Shown here piece after piece: positions 48,432-64,000 of a DNA stretch of 64,000 nt. This DNA comes from Halichondria panicea. Its lineage: Eukaryota > Porifera > Demospongiae > Suberitida > Halichondriidae. The notes below the pieces were generated by a model. The model saw only the letters and a list, made by a program, of their open reading frames with translations. It ran no database searches and was not told the DNA's origin. The translations under genes and the position numbers were made by a program. The DNA lies in assembly GCF_963675165.1 (NCBI RefSeq), contig NC_087381.1:7100419-7164418 (forward strand), given 5' to 3'. How positions within the stretch are numbered: position 1 is the first letter of the stretch; each line of letters starts with the position of its first letter.

Positions 48432-50651
48432 ATGCCAGCGTTGGTGGCCTTCGGCCGTACCTGGGAGTTCGGAAGTGATGACCTGTTCTTCCCTGCTCTT
48501 ATCTCAACTTTGTTTCGTATGTCAGCATTTATCGGGATCCTTGGAGGGACTCTATACTTCCGAGAAGCCCTCACCTGTCAGGACTCTCACTTGCTGAGTG
48601 GACTAGCTGGAGCACTGCTCTGCATGCTTGCTCTCATCACTATCATCGAGGCCTGCATCACCGGCTTCAGTGCCAGGGGGACCATTGTGCGGACCAAGCC
48701 AAGGGCCCCAATTGTACATTTACTACATTTCCGATTTTTATTGTTTTTGATCGAGGTCGTTTTGCTGATAATTGGAACTGTTTTCGCTTATGTGTCTCAA
48801 ACAGAGTTACCTTCGAATACTGATTGTCCTGATTTGTTTAAAGCTGTTTTGTTAGTTCAACTGTCTGTTGCTGCTAATTGGATTTTGATCGTCTTCCTGG
48901 TGGCGGCCATTTTTATATATCTTGATCCCTGTCATTGTTACTCGGCTAAAGTGAACTATAACCCTGTTGCTAGGAGAGTTAGAAACGGTGATGTCGATGA
49001 AACGGTCGTAGAAACTCAATGGAGATTAAGTCACTCGGTTTGGGAAAAACGTTTTAAAGTTGTGTGTTGTGTTGCCGGTAGAGACGAGACCCACCATCTT
49101 GCGTATCGAGAGGTTGCAGAAATGTTTGCTCACATGTTTTGCGATACCAACGTAGTTCTGTCAGACCTTGCAGCCGGGTTTATTTTACTTCAACGGGAAC
49201 ATTTGGCGAAAGAAGCACGGCTTCGGACAAATGGCCGAAACGACGAAACAGAAGCTGACGGAGATAATATGTTGGCATCGTTTGATTTCAATTTCGAAGA
49301 GGATCGTGTTGTATTTAAAAACCTGCTCCACTACATTAAATATGCCCTAGGAATGTACACATGGCCATTCTACATCTACCAGAACCTCTTGTGTGGAGTC
49401 TGCAAATTGTGTTACCATTTGAAATGCGGAGAGAGGTCCCGATATTCGAATGTGCATAAAGACTACGGCTGTATGTGTCACCTGACTGGGCTGCAGCAGA
49501 TCACTGAACTCAATGATGTAGATATAGTATACGCATCCTTCGAGAACTCGCTATTCAAAGTGCCATTTTTAGTTTGTTTGGACCACGAAATGCAATCGAT
49601 TGTGATTGCTTTCAGAGGAACTCTATCGTTTCAAGATGTAGTGACTGATCTAACGGCCAGTACCAAACCAATACCGCTGCCAAATTATCCCGATTTCCTA
49701 GTTCACAAGGGAATGCTAAAGACAGTGCAATCAGTTATGGAGGAACTAGAAGAAAATGGATGCTTGGAGACGGCTTTCAATCGAGCTAGCAGCTACAAAC
49801 TCGTCATAGTTGGTCATTCCCTCGGCTCAGGCTGTGCCTGTATTCTGTCGATTCTACTTAAGCAGAAGTACCCTGACCTCACATGTTACTGCTACTCTCC
49901 CACCGGCGCTCTACTTAACGAAGCTGCAGCTATTTTCACAGAGGATTTTGTCACATCTGTTACTCTTGGAAAGGATTTTGCGGCTCGTTTGAATTTTGCC
50001 AATACCGTCAAACTAAAGTCTGATTTGGTGCGTGTATTGGAATCTTGTCGCAAACCAAAGTGTCAAATTCTTATGGAGGGAATTTTAGAGACTCTTTCAA
50101 ATTGTTTTGGTCGCTCGCTAATGTTCGAGCAACATAGTCAACGTCATAGACGTAGCCCATCGCCCACTGCACTCTCGGAAACCGATGGAGACGAAGACCA
50201 AGAAGAACACAGCCCATTGGTTAGCGAGGAGGCGGAGGAAAATTTGAAATGCCGTAACCGAATACGAGTCGTCGAAAGAACTGATATTGATTTCACTCCA
50301 TTGATTGTACCACATCTTTCATCCCTTGCTCTGCCTGTGAGGTCGACTATACCAAGCCCTGAGAACAGCTTGAACGAGCTACAGGCTGCAGAGCAACGAC
50401 TGATCCCTCTCTACCCCCCAGGGAGAATCATCCACCTTGTGTATATGGATTCCACCAAACGTTGTTTCTGTGATTCTCGACAAGTTGTGACAAACTGGTG
50501 CTCGAGATATAGCTTTGATTCGATTGACGTATCGCCTGAAATGTTCCGAGACCATCTACCGGACGTTTTGTCCAATACAATGAATAAAGTATGGAAAGAG
50601 AAAATGAAGGAACTTGACGACAATGCTGTAGGCAGACCTTTTGATGTGTGA
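48432..50651 (+). CDS. sn1-specific diacylglycerol lipase (DAGL alpha/beta type), intronless coding region
   Basis: A single open frame of 739 residues. The N-terminus MPALVAFGRTWEFGSDDLFF matches the DAGL family and leads into four membrane segments (about residues 22-45, 57-82, 98-120 and 137-160). The alpha/beta-hydrolase part includes AFRGTLSFQDVVTDLTA, the nucleophile motif VGHSLGSG (Ser about 462), the acid in TLGKDFAARL (about 514) and the His in FRDHLPDVL (about 709), plus PLYPPGRIIHLVYMDS. An acidic, Ser-rich regulatory loop (about residues 575-620) lies between the last core strands. DAGL produces 2-arachidonoylglycerol-type monoacylglycerols at the plasma membrane. The absence of coding introns is odd beside neighbours with 6-13 exons. 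Alpha versus beta cannot be decided. Confidence 0.95.
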   Translation: MPALVAFGRTWEFGSDDLFFPALISTLFRMSAFIGILGGTLYFREALTCQDSHLLSGLAGALLCMLALITIIEACITGFSARGTIVRTKPRAPIVHLLHFRFLLFLIEVVLLIIGTVFAYVSQTELPSNTDCPDLFKAVLLVQLSVAANWILIVFLVAAIFIYLDPCHCYSAKVNYNPVARRVRNGDVDETVVETQWRLSHSVWEKRFKVVCCVAGRDETHHLAYREVAEMFAHMFCDTNVVLSDLAAGFILLQREHLAKEARLRTNGRNDETEADGDNMLASFDFNFEEDRVVFKNLLHYIKYALGMYTWPFYIYQNLLCGVCKLCYHLKCGERSRYSNVHKDYGCMCHLTGLQQITELNDVDIVYASFENSLFKVPFLVCLDHEMQSIVIAFRGTLSFQDVVTDLTASTKPIPLPNYPDFLVHKGMLKTVQSVMEELEENGCLETAFNRASSYKLVIVGHSLGSGCACILSILLKQKYPDLTCYCYSPTGALLNEAAAIFTEDFVTSVTLGKDFAARLNFANTVKLKSDLVRVLESCRKPKCQILMEGILETLSNCFGRSLMFEQHSQRHRRSPSPTALSETDGDEDQEEHSPLVSEEAEENLKCRNRIRVVERTDIDFTPLIVPHLSSLALPVRSTIPSPENSLNELQAAEQRLIPLYPPGRIIHLVYMDSTKRCFCDSRQVVTNWCSRYSFDSIDVSPEMFRDHLPDVLSNTMNKVWKEKMKELDDNAVGRPFDV

Positions 50652-50944
50652 ACTTTAGTAGCTATTTTTATAAGTATGTACTCCAATTATTGTAGGTCAG
50701 TTAGTTTGGATGTATAATTATACGGTGTGAACACATCATTATTAATCACTAAAAGTTGCACATAATTATCATTATAAACAATAATTATTATTGTATATTA
50801 TACACATAGAAAGTTTATAATTGTAGAAAACATATCAAATCACTACAAATTGTAAAAATAAGCTGGTCTACAAAAACATAACGTTTGCTCTAAGCAATCC
50901 AGTGCTAGCTATAGCTGTTCAAATGTTTTGAGTTTTTGAATTAG

Positions 50945-63963
<13,019 letters not shown>

Positions 63964-64000
63964 CTGCAGGGAAGCAAAGTCATCATTCCTTCATAGTATA

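Noticed and set aside
48432..50651. DAGL as a dead processed pseudogene
   Set aside because: The frame is intact over 739 codons, the catalytic triad is present and an acceptor-like tract precedes the ATG.

Overview
This is nuclear DNA of a multicellular animal, most likely a demosponge. Three things point that way. Genes are split into many small exons with canonical GT-AG introns. Conserved animal genes are packed tightly on alternating strands: RNF32, an A20/AN1 zinc-finger gene, DBR1, an SV2/SVOP-type transporter, PIP5K1, parkin, ROPN1L and a diacylglycerol lipase. The right-hand 13 kb is one extracellular gene made of Calx-beta repeats, Sushi/CCP repeats and a von Willebrand D module, which resembles the sponge aggregation-factor family. 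The species cannot be fixed from the sequence alone.

Layout. 1-11875 (+): the 3' part of a Roco gene (ankyrin repeats, Roc GTPase, COR, two Death-like domains), whose ankyrin exons lie in recently duplicated DNA and whose introns carry DNA transposons. 12062-12389: a 29-bp minisatellite. 12966-14774 (-): RNF32. 15145-18323 (+): A20/AN1 zinc-finger protein. 18820-23567 (-): DBR1. 23730-28533 (+): SV2/SVOP-like transporter. 28534-33657: repeat-rich DNA with a frameshifted jacalin-type lectin gene (31065-31773, -). 33658-39840 (-): PIP5K1. 40377-45401 (+): parkin. 45741-47993 (-): ROPN1L. 48432-50651 (+): diacylglycerol lipase with an intronless coding region. 50945 to beyond the right edge (-): the aggregation-factor-like gene (8 Calx-beta, 12 CCP, vWD, C-terminal module).

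Gene order alternates almost perfectly between strands. This gives four head-to-head pairs separated by 162-536 bp (RNF32/ZFAND, DBR1/transporter, PIP5K1/parkin, ROPN1L/DAGL), each a candidate bidirectional promoter, and tail-to-tail pairs between them. The products do not form one pathway; they are general cell-biology genes (RNA lariat turnover, ubiquitin ligases, phosphoinositide and lipid signalling, cilium). The two genes at the edges, Roco and the aggregation-factor-like gene, are multi-domain receptor or matrix types whose repeats are encoded by symmetrical phase-1 exons and have been amplified by recent tandem duplication.

Exon boundaries were read by hand from splice sites, reading-frame continuity and protein-family similarity. 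Each internal exon set given here keeps frame, but start codons, UTRs and very small exons remain less certain. No transcript evidence was available.
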